A stretch of 64,000 nt of DNA from Streptomyces sp. NBC_00286 (GCF_036173125.1 NZ_CP108054.1:6043001-6107000), one strand, 5' to 3'. Positions 21,034-30,534 are shown, numbered from the stretch's first letter. The notes: generated by a model from the letters alone, not told the origin. Translations and numbers: made by a program.

Positions 21034-21219
21034 ATGGCGAAGAAGGCTCTGATCGCTAAGGCTGCCCGCAAGCCCAAGTTCGGTGTACGCGCGTACACCC
21101 GCTGCCAGCGCTGCGGTCGTCCGCATTCCGTGTACCGCAAGTTCGGCCTCTGCCGCGTGTGCCTTCGTGAGATGGCTCACCGTGGCGAGCTGCCGGGCGT
21201 GACCAAGAGCTCCTGGTAA
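21034..21219 (+). CDS. rpsN: 30S ribosomal protein S14, zinc-binding type
   Basis: A 61-aa type-Z S14 with [20 protein letters not shown], giving Cys24, Cys27, Cys40 and Cys43 as a zinc ribbon. The ATG at 21034 gives the canonical [10 protein letters not shown] start; an in-frame GTG at 21025 would add three residues. Streptomyces usually also has a zinc-free S14 elsewhere under Zur control (from memory). Confidence 0.98.
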   Translation: MAKKALIAKAARKPKFGVRAYTRCQRCGRPHSVYRKFGLCRVCLREMAHRGELPGVTKSSW

Positions 21220-21428
21220 TTCCCAAATAGGGGATTTCAGGGCTCTCGGTAAGTAAAGGGCTCGGTCAGGGGCCCACCCCTTCATGGCTTAGGCTTGGAG
21301 GGTTGGGCGCCTGACGCCCGTACGACTTACTACGCCGTAGGTCCACCGCGCCGCACCCGTCCCGTCTCGGATCGGGGAGAGGGATGGCGCACCAGGAAAC
21401 CCCGGCGAGAGAGGCCGAAGGCCAATTC

Positions 21429-21827
21429 ATGACCATGACTGATCCGATCGCAGACATGCTGACGCGTCTGCGTAACGCGAACTCGGCGTACCACGACTCC
21501 GTGGCTATGCCGCACAGCAAGATCAAGTCGCACATCGCGGAGATCCTCCAGCAGGAGGGCTTCATCACGGGCTGGAAGGTCGAGGACGCCGAGGTCGGCA
21601 AGAACCTCGTTCTCGAGCTGAAGTTCGGCCCGAACCGTGAGCGCTCCATCGCGGGCATCAAGCGGATCTCCAAGCCCGGTCTCCGGGTGTACGCGAAGTC
21701 CACCAACCTGCCGAAGGTGCTCGGCGGCCTGGGCGTGGCGATCATCTCCACGTCCCACGGGCTCCTCACCGACAAGCAGGCCGGCAAGAAGGGCGTAGGC
21801 GGAGAAGTCCTCGCCTACGTCTGGTAG
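21429..21827 (+). CDS. rpsH: 30S ribosomal protein S8
   Basis: A 132-aa protein starting [20 protein letters not shown] and ending GGEVLAYVW. The ATG at 21429 gives the family start; the frame extends 15 codons upstream without homology. The 209-nt spacer after rpsN is long for this operon and contains a GGGCG/CGCCC hairpin (21303-21317); no clear promoter was seen. In E. coli S8 represses the spc operon; not tested here. Confidence 0.98.
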   Translation: MTMTDPIADMLTRLRNANSAYHDSVAMPHSKIKSHIAEILQQEGFITGWKVEDAEVGKNLVLELKFGPNRERSIAGIKRISKPGLRVYAKSTNLPKVLGGLGVAIISTSHGLLTDKQAGKKGVGGEVLAYVW

Positions 21828-21851
21828 CGGAAGGGAACGGAGGAAACAGCT

Positions 21852-22391
21852 ATGTCGCGCATTGGCAAGCTCCCCATCACGGTTCCCGCCGGCGTGGACG
21901 TCACCATCGATGGCCGTACGGTCCAGGTGAAGGGCCCCAAGGGCGCCCTCTCCCACACCGTCGCGGCGCCGATCGAGATCGCTAAGGGCGAGGACGGCAT
22001 TCTCAATGTCACCCGCCCGAACGACGAGCGTCAGAACAAGGCCCTGCACGGCCTGTCCCGCACGCTGGTGGCGAACATGATCACCGGCGTGACCACGGGT
22101 TACGTGAAGAAGCTCGAGATCAGCGGTGTCGGTTACCGAGTCCTGGCCAAGGGTTCCAACCTGGAGTTCTCGCTCGGCTACAGCCACCCGATCCTGGTCG
22201 AGGCCCCCGAGGGCATCACCTTCAAGGTCGAGAACCCGACGCGGTTCTCGGTCGAGGGCATCGACAAGCAGAAGGTCGGCGAGGTTGCGGCCAACATCCG
22301 CAAGCTGCGCAAGCCCGACCCGTACAAGGCCAAGGGTGTCAAGTACGAGGGCGAAGTCATCCGCCGCAAGGTCGGAAAGGCGGGTAAGTAA
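21852..22391 (+). CDS. rplF: 50S ribosomal protein L6
   Basis: A 179-aa two-domain L6, [20 protein letters not shown], with the C-terminal [28 protein letters not shown] lies 7 nt upstream of the ATG. It sits near the sarcin-ricin loop. Confidence 0.99.
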   Translation: MSRIGKLPITVPAGVDVTIDGRTVQVKGPKGALSHTVAAPIEIAKGEDGILNVTRPNDERQNKALHGLSRTLVANMITGVTTGYVKKLEISGVGYRVLAKGSNLEFSLGYSHPILVEAPEGITFKVENPTRFSVEGIDKQKVGEVAANIRKLRKPDPYKAKGVKYEGEVIRRKVGKAGK

Positions 22392-22394
22392 GCC

Positions 22395-22778
22395 ATGGCA
22401 TACGGGCAGAAGATCGCCAAGGGCGACGCCTACAAGCGTGCTGCCATCAAGCGGCGTCACATCCGGATCCGTAAGAAGGTCTCGGGTACGGCTGAGCGTC
22501 CCCGCCTGGTCGTGACGCGCTCGAACCGCCACATCGTGGCCCAGGTGATCGACGACCTCAAGGGGCACACCCTTGCGTCGGCGTCCACCCTGGACACCTC
22601 GATCCGCGGTGCCGAGGGCGACAAGTCCGCGCAGGCCAAGCAGGTCGGCGCCCTGGTCGCCGAGCGTGCGAAGGCCGCGGGCGTCGAGGCCGTCGTGTTC
22701 GACCGTGGTGGCAACCAGTACGCCGGGCGCATCGCCGCCCTGGCGGACGCCGCCCGCGAAGCCGGGCTCAAGTTCTGA
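22395..22778 (+). CDS. rplR: 50S ribosomal protein L18
   Basis: A 127-aa 5S-rRNA-binding protein with [20 protein letters not shown] and the C-terminal [19 protein letters not shown]. It starts 3 nt after rplF. Confidence 0.98.
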   Translation: MAYGQKIAKGDAYKRAAIKRRHIRIRKKVSGTAERPRLVVTRSNRHIVAQVIDDLKGHTLASASTLDTSIRGAEGDKSAQAKQVGALVAERAKAAGVEAVVFDRGGNQYAGRIAALADAAREAGLKF

Positions 22779-22817
22779 GCCTGCCGTAGCTAGCGGAAAC
22801 AGAGAGAGGTAAATCCA

Positions 22818-23426
22818 ATGGCTGGACCCCAGCGCCGCGGAAGCGGTGCCGGTGGCGGCGAGCGGCGGGACCGGAAGGGCCGTGACGGCGGCGCAGCTGC
22901 CGCCGAGAAGACCGCGTACGTTGAGCGCGTCGTCGCGATCAACCGCGTCGCCAAGGTTGTGAAGGGTGGTCGTCGCTTCAGCTTCACTGCGCTCGTCGTA
23001 GTGGGCGACGGTGACGGCACCGTGGGTGTCGGTTACGGCAAGGCCAAGGAGGTGCCGGCCGCCATCGCCAAGGGTGTCGAGGAGGCCAAGAAGCACTTCT
23101 TCAAGGTCCCCCGTATCCAGGGCACCATCCCGCACCCGATCACGGGCGAGAAGGCCGCGGGCGTCGTCCTGCTCAAGCCGGCTTCCCCCGGTACCGGCGT
23201 TATCGCCGGTGGCCCGGTGCGTGCCGTGCTCGAGTGCGCCGGTGTTCACGACATCCTGTCGAAGTCGCTCGGCTCGTCGAACGCGATCAACATCGTGCAC
23301 GCGACCGTGGAGGCCCTGAAGGGTCTGCAGCGTCCCGAGGAGATCGCGGCCCGCCGTGGTCTGCCCCTCGAGGATGTCGCTCCCGCGGCTCTGCTGCGTG
23401 CGCGTGCCGGGGCTGGTGCTGCGTAA
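22818..23426 (+). CDS. rpsE: 30S ribosomal protein S5
   Basis: A 202-aa protein with a Gly/Arg-rich N-terminal extension ([20 protein letters not shown]). The core has [20 protein letters not shown] and [16 protein letters not shown]. It overlaps rpmD by one base (TAATG). Confidence 0.98.
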   Translation: MAGPQRRGSGAGGGERRDRKGRDGGAAAAEKTAYVERVVAINRVAKVVKGGRRFSFTALVVVGDGDGTVGVGYGKAKEVPAAIAKGVEEAKKHFFKVPRIQGTIPHPITGEKAAGVVLLKPASPGTGVIAGGPVRAVLECAGVHDILSKSLGSSNAINIVHATVEALKGLQRPEEIAARRGLPLEDVAPAALLRARAGAGAA

Positions 23427-23608
23427 TGGCTCAGCTCAAGATCACGCAGACGAAGTCGTACATCGGCAGTAAGCAGAACCACCGTGACACGCTGCGTTCG
23501 CTTGGTCTGAAGAGGATCAACGACGTGGTCGTCAAGGAGGACCGCCCCGAGTTCCGCGGCATGGTGCACACCGTCCGCCACCTCGTGACGGTCGAGGAGG
23601 TCGACTGA
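23426..23608 (+). CDS. rpmD: 50S ribosomal protein L30
   Basis: A 60-aa protein starting [20 protein letters not shown] and ending HLVTVEEVD. The ATG lies inside the TAATG junction with rpsE; the longer open frame upstream is the S5 gene read out of frame. Confidence 0.97.
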   Translation: MAQLKITQTKSYIGSKQNHRDTLRSLGLKRINDVVVKEDRPEFRGMVHTVRHLVTVEEVD

Positions 23609-23610
23609 TC

Positions 23611-24066
23611 ATGGCGGAGCAGAACCCGCTCAAGATCCACAACCTCCGTCCCGCCCCGGGCGCCAAGACCGCCAAGACCCGTGTCGGTCGTGGTGAGGCC
23701 TCGAAGGGTAAGACGGCCGGTCGTGGTACCAAGGGCACGAAAGCCCGCTACCAGGTTCCGGAGCGCTTCGAGGGTGGGCAGATGCCCCTCCACATGCGGC
23801 TCCCGAAGCTGAAGGGCTTCAGGAACCCGTTCAAGACCGAGTACCAGGTCGTGAACCTCGACAAGCTGGCCTCCCTCTACCCCGAGGGCGGCGAGGTCAC
23901 GGTGGCCGATCTGGTCGCCAAGGGCGCCGTTCGCAAGAACAGCCTTGTCAAGGTCCTCGGCCAGGGCGAGATCTCCGTGGCGCTGCAGGTGACGGTCGAC
24001 GCCGCCTCCGGCTCCGCCAAGGAGAAGATCACCGCCGCCGGCGGTACCGTCACCGAGCTCGTCTGA
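23611..24066 (+). CDS. rplO: 50S ribosomal protein L15
   Basis: A 151-aa protein with the Gly/Lys-rich N-terminus ([20 protein letters not shown]) and [18 protein letters not shown]. It starts 2 nt after rpmD and is followed by a strong stem-loop that separates it from secY. Confidence 0.98.
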   Translation: MAEQNPLKIHNLRPAPGAKTAKTRVGRGEASKGKTAGRGTKGTKARYQVPERFEGGQMPLHMRLPKLKGFRNPFKTEYQVVNLDKLASLYPEGGEVTVADLVAKGAVRKNSLVKVLGQGEISVALQVTVDAASGSAKEKITAAGGTVTELV

Positions 24067-24101
24067 ACTCCACGGACGCCTCGATGACTTGAGCGCACCC
24101 G

Positions 24102-24135
24102 ACCGGGGATGCCCCACAAATGGGGCATCCCCGGT
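24102..24135 (+). terminator. Stem-loop between rplO and secY
   Basis: ACCGGGGATGCCCCA and TGGGGCATCCCCGGT form a perfect 15-bp stem with the loop CAAA. No T-run follows. With the secY promoter downstream, it probably limits read-through from the r-protein genes. Confidence 0.8.
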
Positions 24136-24224
24136 TGGTCGTTCCAAGGAAAGCTGTGCCGCGGGTATGGTGGCCAGCACTGCTCATTTTCGCCTGGTGT
24201 GCCCACTGGGAACTTCAGGCGGCT

Positions 24225-24253
24225 TCTGACTGTTAGTTAGCTGTCCGTATACT
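24225..24253 (+). promoter_or_regulatory. secY promoter
   Basis: TATACT (24248-24253) is a near-consensus -10. At 17 bp upstream lies TCTGAC (24225-24230), a weak -35. The start would be near 24260, about 50 nt before the secY GTG. Confidence 0.5.
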
Positions 24254-24311
24254 CGTCGAACCTCAAGACCGTCACCTCTGACGCAGTTGCGCGGGGGTCG
24301 CAGGAGGCACC

Positions 24312-25625
24312 GTGCTCACCGCGTTCGCCCGGGCGTTCAAGACGCCCGACCTGCGCAAGAAGCTGCTCTTCACGCTCGGCATCATCGTGATCTACCGGAT
24401 CGGTACGCACATCCCGATCCCGGGCGTGGACTACAGGAACGTCCAGACCTGTATCGACAACGCCAACGCGAACCAGGGCCTCTTCGGCCTGGTCAACATG
24501 TTCAGCGGTGGCGCTCTGCTGCAGATCACGGTCTTCGCGCTCGGCATCATGCCGTACATCACGGCGAGCATCATTCTGCAGCTGCTGACCGTGGTGATCC
24601 CGCGTCTGGAAGCCCTCAAGAAGGAGGGCCAGGCCGGCACGGCGAAGATCACGCAGTACACCCGTTATCTCACCGTGGCGCTGGCCGTCCTCCAGGGCAC
24701 CGGCCTGGTGGCCACCGCCCGCACGGGCGCGCTGTTCCAGGGCTGCCCGGTCGCCACGCAGATCGTGCCCGACCAGTCGGTCTTCGTGACGATGACGATG
24801 GTCATCACCATGACCGCCGGTACGGCCACGGTCATGTGGCTCGGTGAGCTCATCACCGACCGCGGCATCGGCAACGGCATGTCGATCCTGATGTTCATCT
24901 CGATCGCCGCCACCTTCCCGTCCGCTCTGTGGGCCATCAAGGAGCAGGGCGACCTCGCCGGCGGCTGGATCGAGTTCGGCATCGTGGTCGCCGTCGGCTT
25001 CGTCATGGTCGGGCTTGTGGTCTTCGTCGAGCAGGCCCAGCGCCGTATCCCGGTCCAGTACGCGAAGCGCATGATCGGCCGCCGCTCCTACGGCGGCACG
25101 TCGACGTACATCCCGCTGAAGGTCAACCAGGCGGGCATCATCCCTGTGATCTTCGCCTCGTCGCTGCTCTACATCCCGGCGCTGATCGCTCAGTTCGCCG
25201 GTGGAACTTCCGGCTGGAAGACCTGGATCGAGAAGAATCTCGCGGATGTAGACGCTCCGGCGCACCTCTCGCTCTATTTCTTCCTGATCATTTTCTTCGC
25301 GTTCTTCTACGTGGCGATCTCGTTCAACCCCGAGGAAGTCGCCGACAACATGAAGAAGTATGGTGGCTTCATCCCGGGCATCCGGGCTGGCCGACCGACC
25401 GCTGAGTACCTGGGTTACGTACTCAACCGGATCACCTGGCCGGGTTCGCTGTACCTGGGCCTGATTGCTCTCGTCCCGACGATGGCGTTTGCCGGGTTCG
25501 GGGCAAACCAGAACTTCCCGTTCGGCGGTACCAGCATCCTGATCATCGTGGGTGTGGGTCTGGAGACGGTGAAGCAGATCGAGAGCCAGCTCCAGCAGCG
25601 CAATTACGAAGGGTTCCTCCGCTGA
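24312..25625 (+). CDS. secY: Preprotein translocase subunit SecY
   Basis: A 437-aa ten-helix membrane channel protein. It begins MLTAFARAFKTPDLRKKLLF and has the plug-region HIPIPGVDYRN, LQLLTVVIPRLEAL and the cytosolic loop QAQRRIPVQYAKRMIGR. It forms the SecYEG export channel. GTG start with AGGAGG 7 nt upstream. It overlaps adk by one base (TGATG). Confidence 0.99.
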   Translation: MLTAFARAFKTPDLRKKLLFTLGIIVIYRIGTHIPIPGVDYRNVQTCIDNANANQGLFGLVNMFSGGALLQITVFALGIMPYITASIILQLLTVVIPRLEALKKEGQAGTAKITQYTRYLTVALAVLQGTGLVATARTGALFQGCPVATQIVPDQSVFVTMTMVITMTAGTATVMWLGELITDRGIGNGMSILMFISIAATFPSALWAIKEQGDLAGGWIEFGIVVAVGFVMVGLVVFVEQAQRRIPVQYAKRMIGRRSYGGTSTYIPLKVNQAGIIPVIFASSLLYIPALIAQFAGGTSGWKTWIEKNLADVDAPAHLSLYFFLIIFFAFFYVAISFNPEEVADNMKKYGGFIPGIRAGRPTAEYLGYVLNRITWPGSLYLGLIALVPTMAFAGFGANQNFPFGGTSILIIVGVGLETVKQIESQLQQRNYEGFLR

Positions 25626-26308
25626 TGCGAATCGTCCTCGTTGGGCCACCTGGTGCGGGCAAGGGAACGCAGGCCGCGTTTCTTGCCAAGAATCTGTCGA
25701 TCCCGCACATCTCCACGGGCGACCTCTTCCGCTCCAACATCAGCCAGAAGACGGAGCTCGGGAAACTCGCCAAGTCGTACATCGAGGCGGGGAACCTGGT
25801 ACCGGACGAGGTCACGATCGGAATGGCCCGGGACCGCATGGAGCAGCCGGACGCCGAGAACGGCTTCCTGCTGGACGGCTTCCCGCGGAACGTCTCGCAG
25901 GCCGAGGCGCTGGACCAGGCGCTGAAGGCCGACGGTGTGGAGCTGGACGCGGTGCTGGACCTGGAGGTCCCCGAGGACGAGGTGGTCAAGCGCATCGCCG
26001 GCCGCCGCACCTGCCGCAAGGACTCGAGCCACGTTTTCCACGTGATCTACAGCCCGCCGAAGAAGCAGGACGTCTGTGACGTCTGCGGCGGCGAGCTGTA
26101 CCAGCGTGGCGACGACTCCGAGGAGACCGTCCGCAAGCGGCTGGAGGTCTACCACACGCAGACCGAGCCGATCATCGACTACTACCGGGCTCAGGGCCTG
26201 GTCGTGACGATCTCGGCGCTCGGCAAGGTGGACGAGGTCACGCGGCGGGCGATGGACGCGCTGAAGCGTGGGGACGACGAGAGCTCTGAGGGTGACGAGA
26301 GCGCGTAG
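25625..26308 (+). CDS. adk: Adenylate kinase
   Basis: A 227-aa long-type adenylate kinase with P-loop GPPGAGKGTQA, LDGFPRNVSQAEAL and the LID domain. The LID keeps CDVCGG, but the first zinc pair, usually CxxC, is CRKD here with nearby His residues, so zinc binding may be altered. It interconverts ATP, AMP and ADP. The acidic tail ends SSEGDESA. Coupled to secY. Confidence 0.98.
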   Translation: MRIVLVGPPGAGKGTQAAFLAKNLSIPHISTGDLFRSNISQKTELGKLAKSYIEAGNLVPDEVTIGMARDRMEQPDAENGFLLDGFPRNVSQAEALDQALKADGVELDAVLDLEVPEDEVVKRIAGRRTCRKDSSHVFHVIYSPPKKQDVCDVCGGELYQRGDDSEETVRKRLEVYHTQTEPIIDYYRAQGLVVTISALGKVDEVTRRAMDALKRGDDESSEGDESA

Positions 26309-26327
26309 TCGTGTGTCTTGTTGGTTC

Positions 26328-26358
26328 GGCCGCGGTGCCCCCTCCGGGGACCGCGGCC
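26328..26358 (+). terminator. Stem-loop between adk and map
   Basis: GGCCGCGGT (26328-26336) pairs with ACCGCGGCC (26350-26358), with an inner CCCC/GGGG extension. It lies 20 nt after the adk stop. Perfect outer stem; no T-run. Confidence 0.7.
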
Positions 26359-26429
26359 GTACTGTTGTGTACGTAACTTTGTGACGCCGCCCAGTTTGTG
26401 GCACAGAAGACGGAGAGCGCAGGCCCCCC

Positions 26430-27266
26430 ATGGTGCAGATCAAGACGCCCGAGCAGATCGCCAAGATGCGTGAGGCGGGGCTTGTTGTTGCCGCCATTCA
26501 CAAGGCGACGCGGGAAGCGGCGGTGCCCGGGGCCACGACCAAGGATCTTGACGAGGTTGCTCGCAAGGTGCTGGACGAGCATGGGGCGAAGTCGAACTTT
26601 CTGGGGTACGGGGGGTTTCCGGCGACGATCTGCACCTCTGCGAATGAGGTCGTCGTTCATGGGATTCCCAGTGACGATGTCGTGCTCAAGGACGGCGACA
26701 TCATCTCCATCGATGCGGGGGCGATTGTGGATGGGTGGCATGGGGATGCCGCCTACACCGCGTTTGTGGGGAGTGGGCATGCGCCCGAGCTTGTTGAACT
26801 TTCTCGGGTGACCGAGGAGTCGATGTGGGCAGGGATCGCTGCGATGAAGGTGGGGCATCGGCTTGTTGATGTGTCCCGGGCCATCGAGACGTATATCCGG
26901 CGGCAGCCCAAGCCGGGGGGTGGCCGGTACGGGATCATTGAGGACTACGGCGGGCATGGCATCGGTACGGAGATGCACATGGATCCGCATCTCTTGAACT
27001 ATGTCGAGCGGAAGCGGGGGCGGGGGCCGAAGTTGGTGCCGGGCTTCTGTCTGGCCATTGAGCCGATGGTGTCCTTGGGGACTCCTAAGACCGAGGTTCT
27101 CTCGGATGACTGGACGGTCATCACCACGGACGGGACGTGGTCGTCTCACTGGGAGCACTCGGTTGCTCTGACGGAGGCGGGGCCGCTTGTGCTGACGGCT
27201 CCGGACGGGGGTAAGGCGAAGCTTGCCGAGTATGGGGTTGTGGCTGCGCCTGATCCGCTGGGGTGA
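26430..27266 (+). CDS. map: Methionine aminopeptidase, type I
   Basis: A 278-aa metallopeptidase. The metal ligands are in DIISIDAGAIVDGWHGDAAY (two Asp), GGHGIGTEMHMDP (His), CLAIEPMVS (Glu) and HWEHSVAL (Glu). It removes N-terminal Met from nascent proteins. The codon choice has visibly more T/A at third positions than the neighbouring r-protein genes, as expected for a less highly expressed gene. It is followed by dispersed repeat DNA. Confidence 0.98.
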   Translation: MVQIKTPEQIAKMREAGLVVAAIHKATREAAVPGATTKDLDEVARKVLDEHGAKSNFLGYGGFPATICTSANEVVVHGIPSDDVVLKDGDIISIDAGAIVDGWHGDAAYTAFVGSGHAPELVELSRVTEESMWAGIAAMKVGHRLVDVSRAIETYIRRQPKPGGGRYGIIEDYGGHGIGTEMHMDPHLLNYVERKRGRGPKLVPGFCLAIEPMVSLGTPKTEVLSDDWTVITTDGTWSSHWEHSVALTEAGPLVLTAPDGGKAKLAEYGVVAAPDPLG

Positions 27267-27274
27267 CGGGAGGG

Positions 27275-27501
27275 TTTTCTTTCCCCAGGCCCGCCCCTTC
27301 CCGAAACTGGGGCTGCACCCCCAGGCCCCCGCGAGGGGTGGGTGGGAAACAACGGGTGGGTGGGAAACCGCCCGGTGGGTGGGAGAGATTGTGGCTCGGT
27401 GCGGGTTCGTTGTGGCTTGTCGCTCCCCCACTCTCGACTCCGCTCGAGCGGGGGGACCCCCATCGCGGCGGAGCTGCAAATTGACACAGCCCCGCGCCCC
27501 T
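27275..27501. repeat. Mosaic of dispersed intergenic repeats between map and infA
   Basis: Module R1 (27275-27330; CCCCAG...CTGGGG hairpin then Pro-codon-like C-runs) also occurs at 46035-46090 and 52170-52227, each time just after a stop codon. A GGGTGGGTGGGAAAC repeat follows at about 27335-27390. Module R3 (27421-27501, 81 nt) is present as an inverted copy at 46484-46564 with one mismatch. No gene is visible in the 426 nt between map and infA apart from these and the infA promoter. Confidence 0.75.
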
Positions 27502-27582
27502 GACGGGGCGCACCCCCGGGCCCTGACGGGAACCGCCCCCGCGCCCCCGCTTAAGGATCATCCTGCATGGGCAGGCTCTCAA

Positions 27583-27612
27583 TTCGTGTTTCTGATGGCC
27601 CTGACGTAGACT
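27583..27612 (+). promoter_or_regulatory. Possible infA promoter
   Basis: TTCGTG (27583-27588) and TAGACT (27607-27612) are spaced by 18 bp. The -10 is good and the -35 weak. The start would be about 75 nt upstream of infA, just before the hairpin at 27634. Confidence 0.4.
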
Positions 27613-27633
27613 GACTCGTCGGCTCTTGTGTAC

Positions 27634-27651
27634 CCGCATGTCTGCATGCGG
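27634..27651 (+). promoter_or_regulatory. infA leader hairpin
   Basis: CCGCATG and CATGCGG form a perfect 7-bp stem with loop TCTG, 41 nt before the infA start. Candidate mRNA-stability or translational element. Confidence 0.45.
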
Positions 27652-27692
27652 TTGTTGGAGCCGATCAAGGTAGTCGATTCGAAGGGCGAAGC

Positions 27693-27914
27693 GTGGCCAA
27701 GAAGCAAGGTGCCATCGAGATCGAGGGCACTGTCGTCGAGTCTCTTCCGAACGCCATGTTCAAGGTCGAGCTCCAGAACGGCCACCAGGTCCTGGCACAC
27801 ATCAGCGGCAAGATGCGTATGCACTACATCCGCATCCTCCCTGACGACCGGGTCGTGGTGGAGCTGTCTCCGTACGACCTGACACGTGGCCGGATCGTCT
27901 ACCGGTATAAGTGA
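27693..27914 (+). CDS. infA: Translation initiation factor IF-1
   Basis: A 73-aa OB-fold protein, [20 protein letters not shown], ending [11 protein letters not shown]; the standard actinobacterial IF-1. GTG start with GAAGGG upstream. It occupies the 30S A site during initiation. It precedes rpmJ in the canonical order. Confidence 0.99.
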   Translation: MAKKQGAIEIEGTVVESLPNAMFKVELQNGHQVLAHISGKMRMHYIRILPDDRVVVELSPYDLTRGRIVYRYK

Positions 27915-27963
27915 GCTTGGGCGAGTCCTGTACTTGCCTCGGCGGCCGGGAGGGTCGTCGTCG

Positions 27964-28030
27964 GACAGGCTCGTCCTGTCAAACTCCCCGGAGCGATCCA
28001 GGAGAGAGTCTTCCTGACCCGTCAGGAAGA
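27964..28030 (+). promoter_or_regulatory. Two hairpins in the rpmJ leader
   Basis: GACAGG/CCTGTC (27964-27980, loop CTCGT) is followed by the perfect inverted repeat TCTTCCTGAC/GTCAGGAAGA (28009-28030, 2-nt centre). They lie 83-149 nt before rpmJ, in a 198-nt spacer, where a leader-based control of the alpha operon would be expected. Confidence 0.45.
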
Positions 28031-28112
28031 GAACTCCAACGGTACAAGTAGATCTTTTGATGCGCCCCGCCTCCGCCTGGTGCGGTGGCACTGACCCGGA
28101 GAACCTCACCCA

Positions 28113-28226
28113 ATGAAGGTCAAGCCGAGCGTCAAGAAGATCTGCGACAAGTGCAGGGTGATCCGCCGTCACGGTCGGGTCATGGTCATCTGCGAAAACC
28201 CGCGCCACAAGCAGCGCCAGGGCTGA
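28113..28226 (+). CDS. rpmJ: 50S ribosomal protein L36
   Basis: A 37-aa protein, [20 protein letters not shown], with the zinc set Cys11, Cys14, Cys27 and His32. CCGGAG at 28097-28102 lies upstream. It is the zinc-containing form; Streptomyces often carries a zinc-free paralogue elsewhere (from memory). Confidence 0.97.
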   Translation: MKVKPSVKKICDKCRVIRRHGRVMVICENPRHKQRQG

Positions 28227-28294
28227 CGCACGACCAACCTTCTGCATCCGCAGACTTCGCGCGACGCAAGCAGTACATGTTCATACGCAGGGCC

Positions 28295-28320
28295 CGGATC
28301 CCATGTTCAGCAAGGATCCG
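28295..28320 (+). promoter_or_regulatory. Stem-loop upstream of rpsM
   Basis: CGGATCC (28295-28301) and GGATCCG (28314-28320) form a perfect 7-bp stem around a 12-nt loop in the 192-nt rpmJ-rpsM spacer. Role unknown; a leader element for rpsM is possible. Confidence 0.35.
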
Positions 28321-28418
28321 ATACCCCCGGTCGGAGGCTGGGGACTCAGTTCGTACCTGGTACGGCGGCTGAGAGCCGGTTCTGTGGAAGACCTCCGAAC
28401 GACAACTGGAGCCATTGA

Positions 28419-28799
28419 ATGGCACGCGTTTCCGGTGTTGACATCCCGCGCGAAAAGCGCGTGGAGGTTGCCCTCACCTACGTGTTCGGCATTGGCCGGA
28501 CCCTCTCGCAGAAGACGCTGGCCGAGACCGGCGTCAACCCGAACACCCGCGTTCGTGACCTCTCCGAGGAGGAGCTGGTCAGGATCCGCGAGTACGTGGA
28601 CAACAACTTCAAGACCGAGGGTGACCTCCGCCGTGAGGTTCAGGCCGACATCCGCCGCAAGGTCGAGATCGGCTGCTACCAGGGTCTGCGTCACCGTCGT
28701 GGCCTGCCCGTCCACGGTCAGCGCACCAGCACCAACGCCCGTACCCGCAAGGGTCCGCGTCGCGCCATCGCCGGTAAGAAGAAGCCGGGCAAGAAGTAG
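28419..28799 (+). CDS. rpsM: 30S ribosomal protein S13
   Basis: A 126-aa protein, [20 protein letters not shown], with the H2TH-like core and the C-terminal [20 protein letters not shown] tail that contacts P-site tRNA. Begins the rpsM-rpsK-rpoA-rplQ segment. Confidence 0.99.
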   Translation: MARVSGVDIPREKRVEVALTYVFGIGRTLSQKTLAETGVNPNTRVRDLSEEELVRIREYVDNNFKTEGDLRREVQADIRRKVEIGCYQGLRHRRGLPVHGQRTSTNARTRKGPRRAIAGKKKPGKK

Positions 28800-28867
28800 T
28801 CCGCAGCGGACTTCGCCGTCCAGCGGTCTTCGCTGTAGGACCGACCACCTCCCCGTAGGAGAAATAG

Positions 28868-29272
28868 ATGCCCCCCAAGGGACGTCAGGGCGCTGCCAAG
28901 AAGGTGCGCCGCAAGGAAAAGAAGAACGTCGCTCACGGCCACGCGCACATCAAGAGCACGTTCAACAACACCATCGTTTCGATCACCGACCCGACCGGCA
29001 ACGTGATCTCCTGGGCCTCCGCCGGCCACGTCGGCTTCAAGGGCTCGCGTAAGTCGACCCCCTTCGCCGCGCAGATGGCCGCCGAGTCGGCCGCCCGTCG
29101 CGCGCAGGAGCACGGCATGCGCAAGGTGGATGTGTTCGTCAAGGGCCCGGGTTCGGGTCGTGAGACCGCCATCCGTTCGCTGCAGGCGACCGGGCTCGAG
29201 GTCGGCTCCATCCAGGACGTCACGCCCACCCCGCACAACGGCTGCCGTCCGCCCAAGCGTCGTCGCGTCTGA
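28868..29272 (+). CDS. rpsK: 30S ribosomal protein S11
   Basis: A 134-aa protein with [20 protein letters not shown] and the C-terminal [16 protein letters not shown]. Located on the 30S platform. GTAGGAGAA upstream. It lies 68 nt after rpsM. Confidence 0.99.
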   Translation: MPPKGRQGAAKKVRRKEKKNVAHGHAHIKSTFNNTIVSITDPTGNVISWASAGHVGFKGSRKSTPFAAQMAAESAARRAQEHGMRKVDVFVKGPGSGRETAIRSLQATGLEVGSIQDVTPTPHNGCRPPKRRRV

Positions 29273-29350
29273 CGCCAGCGACTTAAGGGCTTGCTGTGCC
29301 TCCGGGCTTTTCGGCCGGGGGCGTGGGGGTTGGCCCCCACATGTAACAGC

Positions 29351-29387
29351 CGGGCGGTACGGCTCCGTAAAAGGGCCGTATCGCCCG
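29351..29387 (+). promoter_or_regulatory. Stem-loop between rpsK and rpoA
   Basis: CGGGCGGTACGGC (29351-29363) pairs with GCCGTATCGCCCG (29375-29387), a 13-bp stem with one G-U. It lies mid-spacer, 84 nt before rpoA. Could be an attenuator or processing site setting the rpoA:r-protein ratio. Confidence 0.5.
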
Positions 29388-29470
29388 TACCCTTGCAGTA
29401 TCCCGCGCTCTGGTTGGCGCGGTTCCGTCGGGCGTCAAATAGCGGGCGTCCACGAAAAAAGGATCCACAC

Positions 29471-30493
29471 ATGCTGATCGCTCAGCGTCCCTCGTTGACC
29501 GAAGAGGTCGTCGACGAATTCCGCTCCCGGTTCGTGATCGAGCCGCTGGAGCCGGGCTTCGGCTACACCCTCGGCAACTCCCTGCGTCGCACGCTCCTGT
29601 CGTCGATTCCCGGTGCTGCTGTCACGAGCATCCGGATCGACGGTGTCCTGCACGAGTTCACCACCGTGCCGGGCGTCAAGGAGGACGTCACCGACCTGAT
29701 CCTCAACATCAAGCAGCTGGTCGTGAGCAGTGAGCACGACGAGCCTGTGGTGATGTACCTGCGCAAGCAGGGGCCGGGCCTGGTGACCGCCGCCGACATC
29801 GCGCCGCCGGCCGGTGTCGAGGTGCACAACCCGGATCTCGTTCTTGCCACGCTCAACGGCAAGGGCAAGCTGGAGATGGAGCTCACGGTCGAGCGTGGCC
29901 GTGGTTACGTCTCCGCTGTGCAGAACAAGCAGGTCGGTCAGGAGATCGGGCGTATCCCGGTCGACTCGATCTACTCGCCGGTGCTCAAGGTCACGTACAA
30001 GGTCGAGGCCACGCGTGTCGAGCAGCGCACCGACTTCGACAAGCTGATCGTCGACGTCGAGACCAAGCAGGCCATGCGTCCGCGTGACGCCATGGCTTCC
30101 GCCGGTAAGACGCTGGTCGAGCTGTTCGGTCTCGCCCGCGAGCTGAACATCGACGCCGAGGGCATCGACATGGGTCCGTCGCCGACGGACGCCGCGCTTG
30201 CCGCCGATCTGGCGTTGCCGATCGAGGAGCTCGAGCTCACCGTTCGGTCGTACAACTGCCTCAAGCGTGAGGGCATCCACAGTGTGGGTGAGCTGGTTGC
30301 GCGTTCTGAGGCTGACCTCCTGGACATTCGTAACTTCGGTGCGAAGTCCATCGACGAGGTCAAGGCCAAGCTGGCCGGCATGGGCTTGGCCCTGAAGGAC
30401 AGCCCGCCTGGGTTTGACCCGACCGCTGCCGCCGACGCCTTTGGCGCCGACGACGATGCGGACGCCGGGTTCGTCGAGACCGAGCAGTACTAA
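29471..30493 (+). CDS. rpoA: RNA polymerase alpha subunit
   Basis: A 340-aa protein, [20 protein letters not shown]. The N-terminal assembly domain has [20 protein letters not shown]; the C-terminal DNA/activator-binding domain (about 250-310) has [20 protein letters not shown] and [14 protein letters not shown]. Acidic tail. The ATG at 29471 gives the Streptomyces standard start; AAAGGA lies 7 nt upstream. Confidence 0.99.
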   Translation: MLIAQRPSLTEEVVDEFRSRFVIEPLEPGFGYTLGNSLRRTLLSSIPGAAVTSIRIDGVLHEFTTVPGVKEDVTDLILNIKQLVVSSEHDEPVVMYLRKQGPGLVTAADIAPPAGVEVHNPDLVLATLNGKGKLEMELTVERGRGYVSAVQNKQVGQEIGRIPVDSIYSPVLKVTYKVEATRVEQRTDFDKLIVDVETKQAMRPRDAMASAGKTLVELFGLARELNIDAEGIDMGPSPTDAALAADLALPIEELELTVRSYNCLKREGIHSVGELVARSEADLLDIRNFGAKSIDEVKAKLAGMGLALKDSPPGFDPTAAADAFGADDDADAGFVETEQY

Positions 30494-30534
30494 GAGCTCG
30501 GGTTCGACTGCTGGTTCCAGGCTGCGGGCCGGTC

